From positions 1 through 64,000 of the forward strand of contig NZNT01000025.1 in NCBI GenBank assembly GCA_002695005.1: a DNA stretch of 64,000 nt, given 5' to 3'. Both the position numbers and the translations under genes were made by a program. This document shows, one piece after another, positions 38,854-47,540 of the stretch. The stretch's first letter is position 1. Each line of letters opens with the position of its first letter. The DNA is from Maritimibacter sp. GTDB taxonomy: Bacteria > Pseudomonadota > Alphaproteobacteria > Rhodobacterales > Rhodobacteraceae. The notes below the pieces were generated by a model. The model was not told the origin of the DNA. It searched no databases and was given only the letters and a program-made list of their open reading frames with translations.

Positions 38854-38882
38854 GCGATAGCCCCGCCCCCGCCGCACGTCAA
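38854..38882 (-). promoter_or_regulatory. Sigma-70-type promoter of the metZ riboswitch leader
   Basis: TTGACG (38877-38882) and TATCGC (38854-38859) are separated by exactly 17 bases. The expected transcript start falls a few bases later, right at the 5' edge of the SAM-II aptamer, which supports both calls. Confidence 0.75.
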
Positions 38883-38979
38883 GATGAACGGGGTGTTACG
38901 CAGCCGTTACGCAAGGGTTAAGCAGGCTTCACGCGGGCGCGGCACTGTTGTTCTGACCAGAGCAGCGGGGCACGAACGG

Positions 38980-39831
38980 ATGCCGCACATAATCGTCAAC
39001 GCGACCGCCGACGGGCTGGATTACGATGCCGGAGCGCTCGCCCGGGCCCGCGCCGCGCTTCCCGCCCATGCCCCGGTCGTCATCCTGATCCACGGCTTCA
39101 AATACGCCCCCGGCACGCCGGGTCGATGCCCGCACCGCTCCATCCTCGCCGAAGGCGCACCGCGTTCGCACTGGAAGGTCGCGGCATGGCCCCGACATCT
39201 CGGGTTCGGACCATCAGAGGCGCTTGTGATCGCGTTCGGCTGGACCGGGACCGGCACGATCTGGCAGGCCTACCACCGTGCCGGCAGCGCCGGTCGTGCG
39301 CTTGCGGATTTCATGGACGGGCTCGACCGACCCTCTCATATTCTCGCCCATTCGCTGGGCGCACGGGTCGCGCTGTCGGCCCTGTCCGACGCCGCGCCGG
39401 GCAGCGTGGGCCGGATCATCCTCCTCGCCGGGACGGAGTTGCGGTCCGTGGCGCGGGCGGCGATGGCGTCGCCCGCGGGTCGGGTGGCCGACGTGCTCAA
39501 CGTCACCAGCGCCGAAAACACGGCCTTCGACCTGATGCTCGAGGCCGTACTCGGCTGTCGCGGGCGGTCCATCGGGGCGGGGATGGGCGAGGTGAGCGGC
39601 TGGGTCGACCTGCCTGTCGACCGGGCCGCGACGCGTGCCCGCCTCGCCCGTCTGGGCCACCCGATTGCCGCCCCAACGCGCCGGATCTGTCACTGGAGCC
39701 TTTACCTGCGCCCCGGCCTCCTGCCCTTCTACGGCGCGGTGATCCGGGGACGCGTGCCCGTTGCCCGGCTGGCCGCTCCACTGCCAGTGCGCGAGTCCCT
39801 CCTGCCGTTCGCGTCCCGCGCGGCATCCTGA
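38980..39831 (+). CDS. Alpha/beta hydrolase-like protein
   Basis: 283 residues. The fold is suggested by VVILIHGFKYAPG (about 31-43, oxyanion strand-loop) and the nucleophile elbow HILAHSLGARVALSAL (about 124-139, Ser in AHSLG). Between them lies FGPSEALVIAFGWTGTG. The C-terminal half is Arg-rich, with CHWSLYLRPGLLPFYGAVI, and I see no clear acid residue by eye. Substrate unknown. The ATG at 38980 is the first that removes a low-quality upstream stretch; the ribosome site is weak (CACGAACGG). The gene starts 98 bp past the -35 of the divergent metZ promoter. Confidence 0.75.
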   Translation: MPHIIVNATADGLDYDAGALARARAALPAHAPVVILIHGFKYAPGTPGRCPHRSILAEGAPRSHWKVAAWPRHLGFGPSEALVIAFGWTGTGTIWQAYHRAGSAGRALADFMDGLDRPSHILAHSLGARVALSALSDAAPGSVGRIILLAGTELRSVARAAMASPAGRVADVLNVTSAENTAFDLMLEAVLGCRGRSIGAGMGEVSGWVDLPVDRAATRARLARLGHPIAAPTRRICHWSLYLRPGLLPFYGAVIRGRVPVARLAAPLPVRESLLPFASRAAS

Positions 39832-39971
39832 CACCGCCCCGAAACGCGCACTGCATGTGCGGACTTGTGACGCCATAATGCTTGAACCTTTTCGCCACGG
39901 CTGCACAGATAGGTCCGAGCCACACCTATCACCCGCAACGACCGCGACCTGCGCGCGGAGAAAGGCGAGAC

Positions 39972-40673
39972 ATGACCCAACCCATTGCGCTGCATTACTG
40001 GCCCACGCCGAACGGATGGAAGATCACCATCGCGCTTGAGGAAATGGGCCTGCCCTATGACGTGCATTATGTGAACATCGGCAAGGGTGAACAGTTCGAG
40101 CCGGACTTCCTCAAGATCGCGCCGAACAACCGGATGCCCGCTATCGTGGACCCGGACGGCCCGGACGGCGAACCCGTCTCGATCTTCGAATCCGGCGCGA
40201 TCCTGCAATACCTCGCGCGCAAGACCGGGCAATTCTGCGGCCCGACCGAGCGTGACCGCATCGCGGTGGACCAATGGGTCATGTGGCAGATGGGCGGTCT
40301 AGGCCCGATGGCCGGACAGGCGCACCACTTCCTCACCTACGCGCCCGCGATGGACCCGCCCAACGACCTGCCTTACGCCAAGGATCGCTACCGGGCCGAG
40401 ACCGGGCGGCTTTATGGCGTGATGGACAGGAAGCTGGGCGAGACGGAATACCTCGCCGGTGACTTCTACTCCATCGCGGATATGGCGTGTTACGGCTGGG
40501 CGTCGCTGTGGGAGCGGCAGGAGCAGACGCTGGACGACAAGCCCAACCTCGCCCGCTGGCTCGACACCGTGGGGGCGCGTGAGGCGGTCAAGACCGGCAT
40601 GGCCGTGGGCGCCGAACACCGCTCCAAGCTTCAGGACGACAAGGACGCGCAGAAGGTGCTGTTCAAGCGGTGA
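39972..40673 (+). CDS. Glutathione S-transferase family protein (Nu/YghU-like)
   Basis: 233 residues. The thioredoxin-like N domain (YWPTPNGWKITIALEEMG, RMPAIVDPDGPDGEPVSIFESGAIL) includes the cis-Pro in RMPAI and the ESGA glutathione-contact motif. The helical C domain has MWQMGGLGPMAGQAHHF and YSIADMACYGW. Asn14 and Gly15 in TPNGWK resemble the Nu-class (YghU, Ure2p-like) site. The usual reaction is glutathione-dependent reduction or conjugation. It is followed by the sulfotransferase-like gene after 16 bases, so the two may be co-transcribed. Confidence 0.92.
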   Translation: MTQPIALHYWPTPNGWKITIALEEMGLPYDVHYVNIGKGEQFEPDFLKIAPNNRMPAIVDPDGPDGEPVSIFESGAILQYLARKTGQFCGPTERDRIAVDQWVMWQMGGLGPMAGQAHHFLTYAPAMDPPNDLPYAKDRYRAETGRLYGVMDRKLGETEYLAGDFYSIADMACYGWASLWERQEQTLDDKPNLARWLDTVGAREAVKTGMAVGAEHRSKLQDDKDAQKVLFKR

Positions 40674-40689
40674 GCGCGTCAGGCTAGGG

Positions 40690-41784
40690 ATGCGCCGCGT
40701 CATCCTTCATATCGGGCTGCCAAAGACCGGCTCGTCCTCGATCCAGGCGTCGCTGTCAGGCGTGGATACGGGCGACGTGCGGGTCGTGCGCTTCGGAGAG
40801 AACCTGTTTCACAACCTGCCGCTCTCGACGCTGCTCTCCGACGATCCCGCACGGATGCGCCAGCATCTCAACCGGGGCCACAGCCCGGAGGCGATCGCGG
40901 CACGGCGGGCGCGGTGGGACACGGCCTTTACCGAAGAACTCGCCCGCGACACCCCGACGCTCGTGCTGTCTTCCGAAGTCATCAGCAACGCGGGCGACGC
41001 GGCGCTTTTGCGGCTCAAGGACCGGATCGAAGGTTCCGGACGGCGGCTGGAGGTGTTCGGCTACGTCCGCGAGCCGATGGGCCTGTTCGGCTCCGCGCTG
41101 CAACAGCGGCTCAAGCAATTCGACCGGCTGCCGCGCGACTTCGATCCCTTTCAGTACCGAAAACGCCTTGCCGTCTGGGTGGACGCGCTTCCGCCGGATC
41201 AGCTTACCTTGCGGGATTTCGTGCCCGCGAATCTCACCGGCAGCTCTCCGGTGCGCGATTTCGCGGACTTTTGCGCGATTCCCGGGGACGCTTATCGCGA
41301 AAAGCAGCGCAACGAGAGCCTGAACGCCGAAGTGACGCGGCTTCTGTATATCTTCAACGGCGCAATGGCGGTTTCGACGGGGCGCCCGCGACTGGCCGAG
41401 GCACGCAAGCGGTTCCTGCGGCTCCTCAAGCAATCCATCGACGGGCCCCGGTTCAAAACGCCACTCGCCTGCATCGACCCGGAGCGGCTCGCCCTGGAGC
41501 TCGAATGGCTCGCGGCCCATACGGGTCTCGACTACCGCGCGCACGTTGCGGAACACCGCCACGCGATGCTGACCGCGCCGCTCGACGACGAGATGCGACG
41601 GCTGGCGCCAGAGACACGCGCCCGGCTTGACGCTCTCGTAAACGAGGCCGGGCTGACACTGCCCCCAGGCGCTGGTCCGGCGCGCCAACTGGCGGCACTC
41701 TATCTCGACCTTCTCGCGCCGGAGACGCCCGCGCCGCGCAACAGCCGCATCAAAAAACTCCTGCGCACGTTCAGGTTGCGTTGA
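40690..41784 (+). CDS. Sulfotransferase-like P-loop protein
   Basis: 364 residues. The N terminus IGLPKTGSSSIQ (about 7-18) matches the 5'-phosphosulfate loop (PKTGTTS-type) of PAPS-dependent sulfotransferases, and VFGYVREPMGLFGSALQQRLK (about 123-143) matches the 3'-phosphate-binding block. The middle has FRDFVPANL-type and YREKQRNES residues found in carbohydrate sulfotransferase-like proteins of Rhodobacterales. The C terminus is basic. It probably sulfates a polysaccharide or glycan. The ATG at 40690 has only a weak AGG upstream. Confidence 0.8.
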   Translation: MRRVILHIGLPKTGSSSIQASLSGVDTGDVRVVRFGENLFHNLPLSTLLSDDPARMRQHLNRGHSPEAIAARRARWDTAFTEELARDTPTLVLSSEVISNAGDAALLRLKDRIEGSGRRLEVFGYVREPMGLFGSALQQRLKQFDRLPRDFDPFQYRKRLAVWVDALPPDQLTLRDFVPANLTGSSPVRDFADFCAIPGDAYREKQRNESLNAEVTRLLYIFNGAMAVSTGRPRLAEARKRFLRLLKQSIDGPRFKTPLACIDPERLALELEWLAAHTGLDYRAHVAEHRHAMLTAPLDDEMRRLAPETRARLDALVNEAGLTLPPGAGPARQLAALYLDLLAPETPAPRNSRIKKLLRTFRLR

Positions 41785-41999
41785 CTTTGTGCGCGGTGTC
41801 GGGTGTTTTCTGGCCGAGTGCATTACACTCCCACGAACCATGACCAGATTAACGCCCGTCCATTGAATACTTCCGTCCCGCGCTTCGCGACACTCCGATG
41901 GCACTGTGCCATGCGCCCGGCGCGGCAGTGTGTCTCCCGGCCCCGTCGCCGCACCTTCGTCGGTCGGGCCAGACCCGACATTGCAGAGAGGACACCCGC

Positions 42000-43049
42000 A
42001 TGAGGAGCCGGCCCTACCTCTCGATCGTCGTCGTGGCGCGCAACGACGACTACGGCGGCGATTTCCTCGCCCGTGTCACGTTCTTCGCCCGGATGCTGCG
42101 GCGACAGGCCGAGCGCCACCCGGACCTGTTCGAAGTGGTCGTGGTCAACTGGAACCCGCTCTCCGACCGCCCCTCCATCGCGGACGCGGTGGACTGGCAC
42201 ATGAACGCCGACGTGCGCATCATTACCGTCGACCGCGCGACGCACGACAGTCTCGCCGGTGGCGCGAAGCTGCCTGTGCTGGAATTTCAAGGCAAGAACG
42301 TCGGCATCAAGCGGGCGCGCGGTGATTTCATTCTCGAAACGAATGCCGACATCGTCTTCACCGATGAATTGATGGATTTCATCGCTCAACGAAGGCTGCG
42401 CGACGACGCGTTTTACCGGGCCGACCGCTACGACTTCCGCGACTTCCCCGGCCGCACCGGCCCCGTGGACGCGGCCTATGCCGAAATCGGCCACCATGTG
42501 TTCGAGGTGCTTGCGCGCAACAAGCGGTACGCCACGGGCTTTGCCGATCCCGCCACCCGCAAGGGCACCCAACCCATCGAAGGTGAAGTGCTCTCACACG
42601 ACGGCACCGTGCTCACCCACGACTGGTCCCACGACCCGCACATGCCGTTCCTGCGCTACGCCGTTCACAACAATGCAGCAGGCGATTTCATACTCGCCAG
42701 TCGGGCCGTGTGGGAGAGGATGGGCGGATTCTGGGAGCGGGTGGATACCTTCACCCACCTGGACAGTTTCATCGTCTACCGTGCCCGGGCGCGCGGGATC
42801 GTGCAGGTCATTCTACGCGCCCCTATGGCCATTCTTCACATGGACCACTCGCGCGCCGATCAGGCGTCCAAGCCCCGCACGGACGAAGCACGGGTGAAGA
42901 ACGATACCTGGGAATGCCTGCGCGACCGCTCAAAGGGCTACAACGCGCAGAAAAGCTGGGGGCTGGAGCATGTGACGCTCCCGGAACGGCGCATCGCGCG
43001 CCGTCCGCTGGGCCAGATGTGGGAGCGGCTTGTGCGGCGGGCGGGTTGA
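42000..43049 (+). CDS. Glycosyltransferase, GT-A family
   Basis: 349 residues. It opens YLSIVVVARNDDYGGDFLAR (about 6-25), the nucleotide-sugar-binding start of GT2-like enzymes, with the acidic metal motif ETNADIVFTDELMDFI (about 113-128) and NVGIKRARGDF before it. The aspartate-rich ADVRIITVDR segment and a later NNAAGDFILASRAVWERMGGFWERVDTFTHLDSF section fit a GT-A fold that recognises a sugar acceptor. The ATG at 42000 follows AGAGGA. It is probably a separate transcript from the sulfotransferase-like gene, being 215 bases beyond it, with no terminator seen. Confidence 0.82.
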   Translation: MRSRPYLSIVVVARNDDYGGDFLARVTFFARMLRRQAERHPDLFEVVVVNWNPLSDRPSIADAVDWHMNADVRIITVDRATHDSLAGGAKLPVLEFQGKNVGIKRARGDFILETNADIVFTDELMDFIAQRRLRDDAFYRADRYDFRDFPGRTGPVDAAYAEIGHHVFEVLARNKRYATGFADPATRKGTQPIEGEVLSHDGTVLTHDWSHDPHMPFLRYAVHNNAAGDFILASRAVWERMGGFWERVDTFTHLDSFIVYRARARGIVQVILRAPMAILHMDHSRADQASKPRTDEARVKNDTWECLRDRSKGYNAQKSWGLEHVTLPERRIARRPLGQMWERLVRRAG

Positions 43050-43052
43050 CGC

Positions 43053-43712
43053 TTATTCGGCCTTTTCGGCCTCGTCATCGTCCTCGATGCCGTATTTCTT
43101 GAACACGCCCGACTGGGCCATGAAGAAGATGAAGATGGCCAGCGGCAGACCGAAGGTCTTGAAATTGACCCAGGCGTCCGTCGACATCGTGCGCCAGACG
43201 CCTTCGTTCAAGACTGCGAGCCCAAGGAAGAACAAGGCGAGGCGGCGGGTCACGATCATCCAGCCTTCGTGTTCCATCGGGACGGAATGATCCATCACCA
43301 CCTTGATATAGCTCTGCCCGCGCAAAAGGCCAAAGCCCAAGACGAGGAAGAAAAAGACATACAGAATCGTCGGCTTCATCTTGATGAAGCGCTCATCGTT
43401 AAGCCAGAGAGATATGCCGCCCATCACCGCCACCAGCACGACGGTCGCGATCTGAATGGCCGAGATCTTGCCGGTCACGCGCCATAACAGGAAAGTCGAG
43501 AAGGCCTGAAGCGGGATGAACCCGGCGGTCACGGCCAGGAAGCCCTCGTATTCGCGCCCGCCCACGGTGAAGCTCATGTCCCGCACGAGCATGTAGCCGA
43601 CGAAGAACGCGATGATGGGTCCGTATTCCAGAATTGCCCGCAGCCACGGATTCACAGTCCGTTCGGAGGTCTTGGACGTGTCCTGCCCGGTGCTTTCGCT
43701 CATGTCGCTCAT
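43053..43712 (-). CDS. yciB: Inner-membrane protein YciB / septation protein A (IspZ) family
   Basis: 219 residues, five or six helices with the family's LEYGPIIAFFVGYM, ATVVLVAVMGGISLWLNDERFIKMKPTILYVFFFLVLG and NEGVWRTMSTDAWVNFKTFGLP stretches. The protein helps keep the envelope intact and contributes to division in E. coli and Shigella. The C-terminal tail DDDEAEKAE is acidic. The start at 43712 was chosen because AGGGGC precedes it; a Met at 43703 is an alternative. It is convergent with the glycosyltransferase gene, with 3 bp between stops. Confidence 0.92.
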   Translation of the reverse strand: MSDMSESTGQDTSKTSERTVNPWLRAILEYGPIIAFFVGYMLVRDMSFTVGGREYEGFLAVTAGFIPLQAFSTFLLWRVTGKISAIQIATVVLVAVMGGISLWLNDERFIKMKPTILYVFFFLVLGFGLLRGQSYIKVVMDHSVPMEHEGWMIVTRRLALFFLGLAVLNEGVWRTMSTDAWVNFKTFGLPLAIFIFFMAQSGVFKKYGIEDDDEAEKAE

Positions 43713-43753
43713 GCTGTCGTTACGCCCCTGTCGCTCGCGTGGATCACCCCTAT

Positions 43754-44656
43754 TTAACCACCCATTTCCACGATTACAGCCCCTGCTGCGATGAGGGCCA
43801 TGAGCGTGACGCGGCGTGGTCCGGTGGACTCCTTGAGGACCAGCCAGCCGATCAGTGCGGCGAAAACAGTCGAAGTCTCGCGCAGAACCGCGGCCTCGCC
43901 CACATCGTCGAGCCTCGTGGCCAGCATCACCGACCCGAACGAGAAATACGCGATAAGCCCGCCGGTGAGGCTCCGCAGGGCGAGCGGGCCGGGTGTGGGG
44001 CGATCCTTCATGCGCGCATATCGGATCGCGCCGACGATGGCGAAGGTGATTCCGTCGAGCATGAAGAACCATGCGAGGAAGGTGAACGGGTCCGGCGTCG
44101 CCCGGATGCCATAGGCGTCGACGGTGGTATACAGCGCGACGAACAGGCCAGTGATCACGGCCATGACGAGCGCCGGCTTGAGCGTCTCGCGGTCCACCTG
44201 CCAGTGCCGGAGGTTGTAGAGCGCCAGCCCGTAGATCGCCGTAACGAGCAGCGCGACCCCGATCCACTGAACGACCGTGAAGTGCTCGCCAAACAGGAAA
44301 CCGGCGCCGATCACCGTGAACAGCGGACCCGTGCCACGCACGACCGGGTAGACCACCGTGTAACTGCCGAGCGTATAGGTCACGCCTTGCGCGATCTTGT
44401 AGAGAATATGGATCACCACGATCAGCGCGAATAACGGGATCAGCGACGGATCGGGCCACGGCACGACGAAGAGCGCGAAGGGGGTGGCCATGATGCCATA
44501 GGAGGCGTCTATCGCCCCGCGCGACAGCCACGGGTCATGGCGTCCCTTCTGCAACGCACCGAAGAGGGCGTGCAGCAGGGCCGCAAGGAGGGCCAGCGCA
44601 AGGGCTGCGGTATGTCCGGCCTCGGTGCCTTCGAGGCCGCGAATCCAGTCGCTCAT
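43754..44656 (-). CDS. DMT superfamily (EamA-like) transporter
   Basis: 300 residues with about ten helices. Two EamA-like halves show ALLAALLHALFGALQKGRHDPW at the start and AYGIRATPDPFTFLAWFFMLDG in the second. The final helix is RRVTLMALIAAGAVIVEMG. The substrate is unknown, and it is not closely similar to the EamA protein at 15907. It lies 41 bp upstream of yciB on the same strand, so the two may share a transcript. Confidence 0.86.
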   Translation of the reverse strand: MSDWIRGLEGTEAGHTAALALALLAALLHALFGALQKGRHDPWLSRGAIDASYGIMATPFALFVVPWPDPSLIPLFALIVVIHILYKIAQGVTYTLGSYTVVYPVVRGTGPLFTVIGAGFLFGEHFTVVQWIGVALLVTAIYGLALYNLRHWQVDRETLKPALVMAVITGLFVALYTTVDAYGIRATPDPFTFLAWFFMLDGITFAIVGAIRYARMKDRPTPGPLALRSLTGGLIAYFSFGSVMLATRLDDVGEAAVLRETSTVFAALIGWLVLKESTGPRRVTLMALIAAGAVIVEMGG

Positions 44657-44665
44657 CCGCGCTGA

Positions 44666-45208
44666 TTACAGCGAGACCCTCCGGGGTGCACGGGGCATTC
44701 CATTGCGCCGGTCGCGCGGATCGAGCTGGGCGAGGCGTGCAGCAGTCGCCGGATCGATGGGAATCTCGATCTGGCCGATCGGCGTCGGGCGCGCGGCCTT
44801 GTCCTCGGCCCGGTTAATGCGGCGTCGCGAAATAAAGGCCTCGATGTCGAGCGGTTCACGCCAGGCGTCGTCGATCATTGCGATATCCGCGAGTTCGTGT
44901 GTCGCATCCGCCAGCATGCGCCAAGTGAGACGGCGCATGAACTCATCCGTGCGGAACGGACCCAGAAGCCCGGCTTCGGCCACCCGCACCTCGTCCCCGG
45001 CACGGATCAGCGCAGCCGCCCCGACCACCTCCCAGTTGGCGAACAGAACGGCGCGGGCGAGCACATCGGCCATGACCGAATACCCCGGTTGTCCGTCCTC
45101 GGGATAGGGGTCGGAAATGGCCAGTCGACGCGCCTCGGCCACGAAGGACATCGCGGTGCGCGTGCCCTTGAGAAGGAGTGTCGGTTCCGATGTCTTGCGA
45201 CGGGCCAT
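44666..45208 (-). CDS. Hypothetical protein, conserved-looking, function unknown
   Basis: 180 residues, soluble and mixed in charge, with no signal peptide or membrane helix. A hydrophobic helix-rich middle (YSVMADVLARAVLFANWEVVGAAALIRAGD) and a C-terminal basic tail (RRRINRAEDKAAR...APRRVSL) are the only features seen; no family was recognised. The start at 45208 (MARRKTSEPTLL) was preferred to a GTG at 45214. The gene ends 9 bp before the DMT transporter gene. Two inverted repeats lie in its upstream region (45230-45268). Confidence 0.7.
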   Translation of the reverse strand: MARRKTSEPTLLLKGTRTAMSFVAEARRLAISDPYPEDGQPGYSVMADVLARAVLFANWEVVGAAALIRAGDEVRVAEAGLLGPFRTDEFMRRLTWRMLADATHELADIAMIDDAWREPLDIEAFISRRRINRAEDKAARPTPIGQIEIPIDPATAARLAQLDPRDRRNGMPRAPRRVSL

Positions 45209-45229
45209 ACCCACTGTCTGCTCGTTATG

Positions 45230-45268
45230 GGTTAGGAAAACCTAACCATTGTTGCGATCATCATCGCA
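45230..45268 (-). promoter_or_regulatory. Pair of inverted repeats upstream of the hypothetical gene at 44666
   Basis: GGTTAGG-AAAA-CCTAACC (45230-45247) and TGCGAT-CATC-ATCGCA (45253-45268) are two perfect inverted repeats, separated by 5 bases, lying 22 to 60 bases before the ATG at 45208. They look like operator sites, but no regulator is obvious. The two are different sequences, so two regulators are possible. No convincing -35/-10 pair was fitted. Confidence 0.45.
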
Positions 45269-45380
45269 CATAAACGGCAATTTTGAAAACAATTGGGCAG
45301 ATCGGCAGGTTATTTACCAAGATCGCGAAAAGCCGTCACGCAGGGTTTCTCCGCCTCTGCAAGCCTGAGAAGGACCGGCG

Positions 45381-45400
45381 AAAGGGGCCTCCCGGCCCCT
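45381..45400 (-). terminator. Hairpin at the ftsY 3' end
   Basis: AGGGGCC and GGCCCCT (45383-45389 and 45394-45400) pair around CCCG and overlap the ftsY stop codon, followed by TTTCG on the minus strand. The T run is short, so termination may be weak. Confidence 0.55.
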
Positions 45401-46746
45401 CACAACCCGGTCAGCGCCCGCGCGAAGTCGTCGGGGTCAAAGGGCGCAAGGTCATCAATCTGCTCGCCAACCCCGATTGCATGGATCGGCAGGCCGAACT
45501 TGTCGGCCAGCGCGACGAGCACCCCGCCCTTGGCGGTTCCGTCCAGTTTGGTCATGACGAGCCCGGACACGTCCGCGAGCTTCTGGAACGTCTCGACCTG
45601 GCTCAGCGCGTTTTGCCCCGTGGTGGCGTCCAGCACCAACAACGTGTTGTGCGGTGCGCTTTCGTCCTTTTTCTTGATGACGCGCACGATCTTGGACAGC
45701 TCGGCCATCAGGTCCTCGCGGTTCTGAAGCCGGCCTGCCGTGTCGATCATCAAAAGGTCCGCGCCATCCGCCTGCGCCTTGGTCATCGCGTCGTAGGCAA
45801 GGCTCGCCGGATCCGATCCTTCGGGCGCGGTCAGCACCGGCACGCCCGCGCGTTCGCCCCAGACCTGCAACTGCTCCACGGCGGCAGCGCGGAACGTGTC
45901 GCCTGCCGCGATCACCACCGATTTTCCGGAGGCGCGGAACTGGCTCGCGAGCTTACCGATGGTGGTGGTCTTGCCCGCGCCGTTCACGCCGACCACAAGC
46001 ACGACCTGCGGCCGCTTGGAATAGATCGGAAGCGGGCGCGCCACCGGCTCCATCACCCGCGCGATCTCGGTCGCGAGGATTTCCTTGATTTCCTCGACCG
46101 AAACTTTCCGCCCGAGCCGCCCTTCGGCGATGTTGGCCGACACGCGCAGCGCGGTATCCACGCCCATATCCGAGGCGATCATCAGCTCTTCGAGACTTTC
46201 GAGCATGTCGTCGTCCAGAACCCGGCGCACGACTGTCGTCTTGGTCCCGCCCCGGCCCAGCAGCCTGCCAAGCAGGCCCGGCTTTTCGGCGGCATCGCCA
46301 TCCCCCGGCCCCTCGCCCGGCGCAGGCAAGTCGATCTCCATCGGCGTCACGTCGGGTTTCGGGTCGGCTGGCTGCGGCGCCTCGCGCGGCGGCGTGCCCG
46401 GTGTCACGTCTGGCGTCGGCGGCACTTCCTGCGGCCCCGGTTCCGGCACGCTGGGCGCATCGGGCACAGGGTCGCTGTCCGGCGTCGGCACTTCCGTCGG
46501 TGGCGTGTCGGGCGTGGGTTCCTCCGGCGGCGTCACCGGGTCCGGCTGCGGCACGTTCTCCGGCACCGGTTCGGGCGTGGGCGCTGGCCCCGGTTCCGCA
46601 TCCGGCCCCGGCGCAGGGCGCGGCTGCGGTTCGGATGCCACGACCTCCTCGGATTCGCCCCCGTCCTCGACGATCGCCTCGAGCCCTTCTTCGAGCTTCG
46701 AGGAGGATTTCGTCAGCCGATCCTTGAGTTTCTTGAAAAACGACAT
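45400..46746 (-). CDS. ftsY: Signal recognition particle receptor FtsY
   Basis: 448 residues. An N-terminal basic amphipathic start (FFKKLKDRLTKSSSK) is followed by an acidic, proline-rich linker (about 30-140) and the NG domain. The GTPase motifs are GVNGAGKTTTIGKLA (G1), AGDTFRAAAVEQL, DTAGRLQNREDLMAEL (G3), TKLDGTAKGG (G4) and IGVGEQIDDLAPFDP. It docks ribosome-SRP complexes at the membrane. The proline/glutamate linker is long but of a type common in this order. The ATG at 46746 is the family start. Confidence 0.96.
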   Translation of the reverse strand: MSFFKKLKDRLTKSSSKLEEGLEAIVEDGGESEEVVASEPQPRPAPGPDAEPGPAPTPEPVPENVPQPDPVTPPEEPTPDTPPTEVPTPDSDPVPDAPSVPEPGPQEVPPTPDVTPGTPPREAPQPADPKPDVTPMEIDLPAPGEGPGDGDAAEKPGLLGRLLGRGGTKTTVVRRVLDDDMLESLEELMIASDMGVDTALRVSANIAEGRLGRKVSVEEIKEILATEIARVMEPVARPLPIYSKRPQVVLVVGVNGAGKTTTIGKLASQFRASGKSVVIAAGDTFRAAAVEQLQVWGERAGVPVLTAPEGSDPASLAYDAMTKAQADGADLLMIDTAGRLQNREDLMAELSKIVRVIKKKDESAPHNTLLVLDATTGQNALSQVETFQKLADVSGLVMTKLDGTAKGGVLVALADKFGLPIHAIGVGEQIDDLAPFDPDDFARALTGL

Positions 46747-46799
46747 TTCGCCTCCGGTCTTCGCTTCCACCTAATCGCGATTTCACGGATTTGGAAGCC

Positions 46800-47426
46800 T
46801 CAGGCGGACAGGATCATCGCCTGTCCGGCGATGTAGAAGATCCAGACCGCCCAGCCCAGCCGCCAGGTGAGCGGATTTTCCTCGTCCAGCCGGAACAGCA
46901 GGAACGCAAGCAGCGTGTCAGACGCAATGAAAAAAGCCGCACCGAGGAAGGCTGTCCCGATGGGAAGGGTGAGCGCGGCCAGCCCCATCAACGTGATGAG
47001 CCCGACATAGACCCGTACGGGCCACGCAAGGTGGCGGGTATAGGGGATGAGCCAGACCTCGCCCAGCACCGCGAAGGCCACGAGGAACACGGCCATCGGC
47101 GTGTTGACGATGAATGCCTCCCAGAGCGGCGTCTGCGACAGCACGAGGAAATGCAGCGCATAAAGCAGATGCGCCAATGCAAACGCCGCAAGCCCGAACA
47201 GGAACGCCTGTTGCCCGTGACGCGAGAGCGCGCCGTCTCCGACCGCTGACAGGAGCAGCCCCGCAACGAGAAACGCGGTATTGCCCGAAAGCCACGCCGC
47301 GCCGGCGAACACGGCAAGCGGCAGCACCTTTACCAACGTGCGCGGCCAGGATGGCTCATCCTCGGTCAGGGGAAGATAGATCATCGCCGCCAGGATACCG
47401 GTCCAGACGAGAAGCGGTGCGATCAT
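46800..47426 (-). CDS. Lysoplasmalogenase (YhhN family) membrane protein
   Basis: 208 residues with seven or eight helices. The GLLLSAVGDGALSRHGQ stretch (about 55-71) and HLLYALHF near residue 85 match the YhhN/TMEM86 family; the Asp in VGDG is thought to be catalytic. Eukaryotic members split vinyl-ether lysolipids, and the role in bacteria is open. The ATG at 47426 gives a full first helix. The gene is upstream of ftsY on the same strand, 53 bp apart. Confidence 0.85.
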   Translation of the reverse strand: MIAPLLVWTGILAAMIYLPLTEDEPSWPRTLVKVLPLAVFAGAAWLSGNTAFLVAGLLLSAVGDGALSRHGQQAFLFGLAAFALAHLLYALHFLVLSQTPLWEAFIVNTPMAVFLVAFAVLGEVWLIPYTRHLAWPVRVYVGLITLMGLAALTLPIGTAFLGAAFFIASDTLLAFLLFRLDEENPLTWRLGWAVWIFYIAGQAMILSA

Positions 47427-47540
47427 GCAGGTCCCTCCACGCGGCGCAGAATGGCGCACGCGGCCCATGCGTCAAGGTTTCATTCGCCGCGAGGTGAAGC
47501 GGGGCTTTCCGCGGCGCGGCACGACGCGTATCATTTGCCC

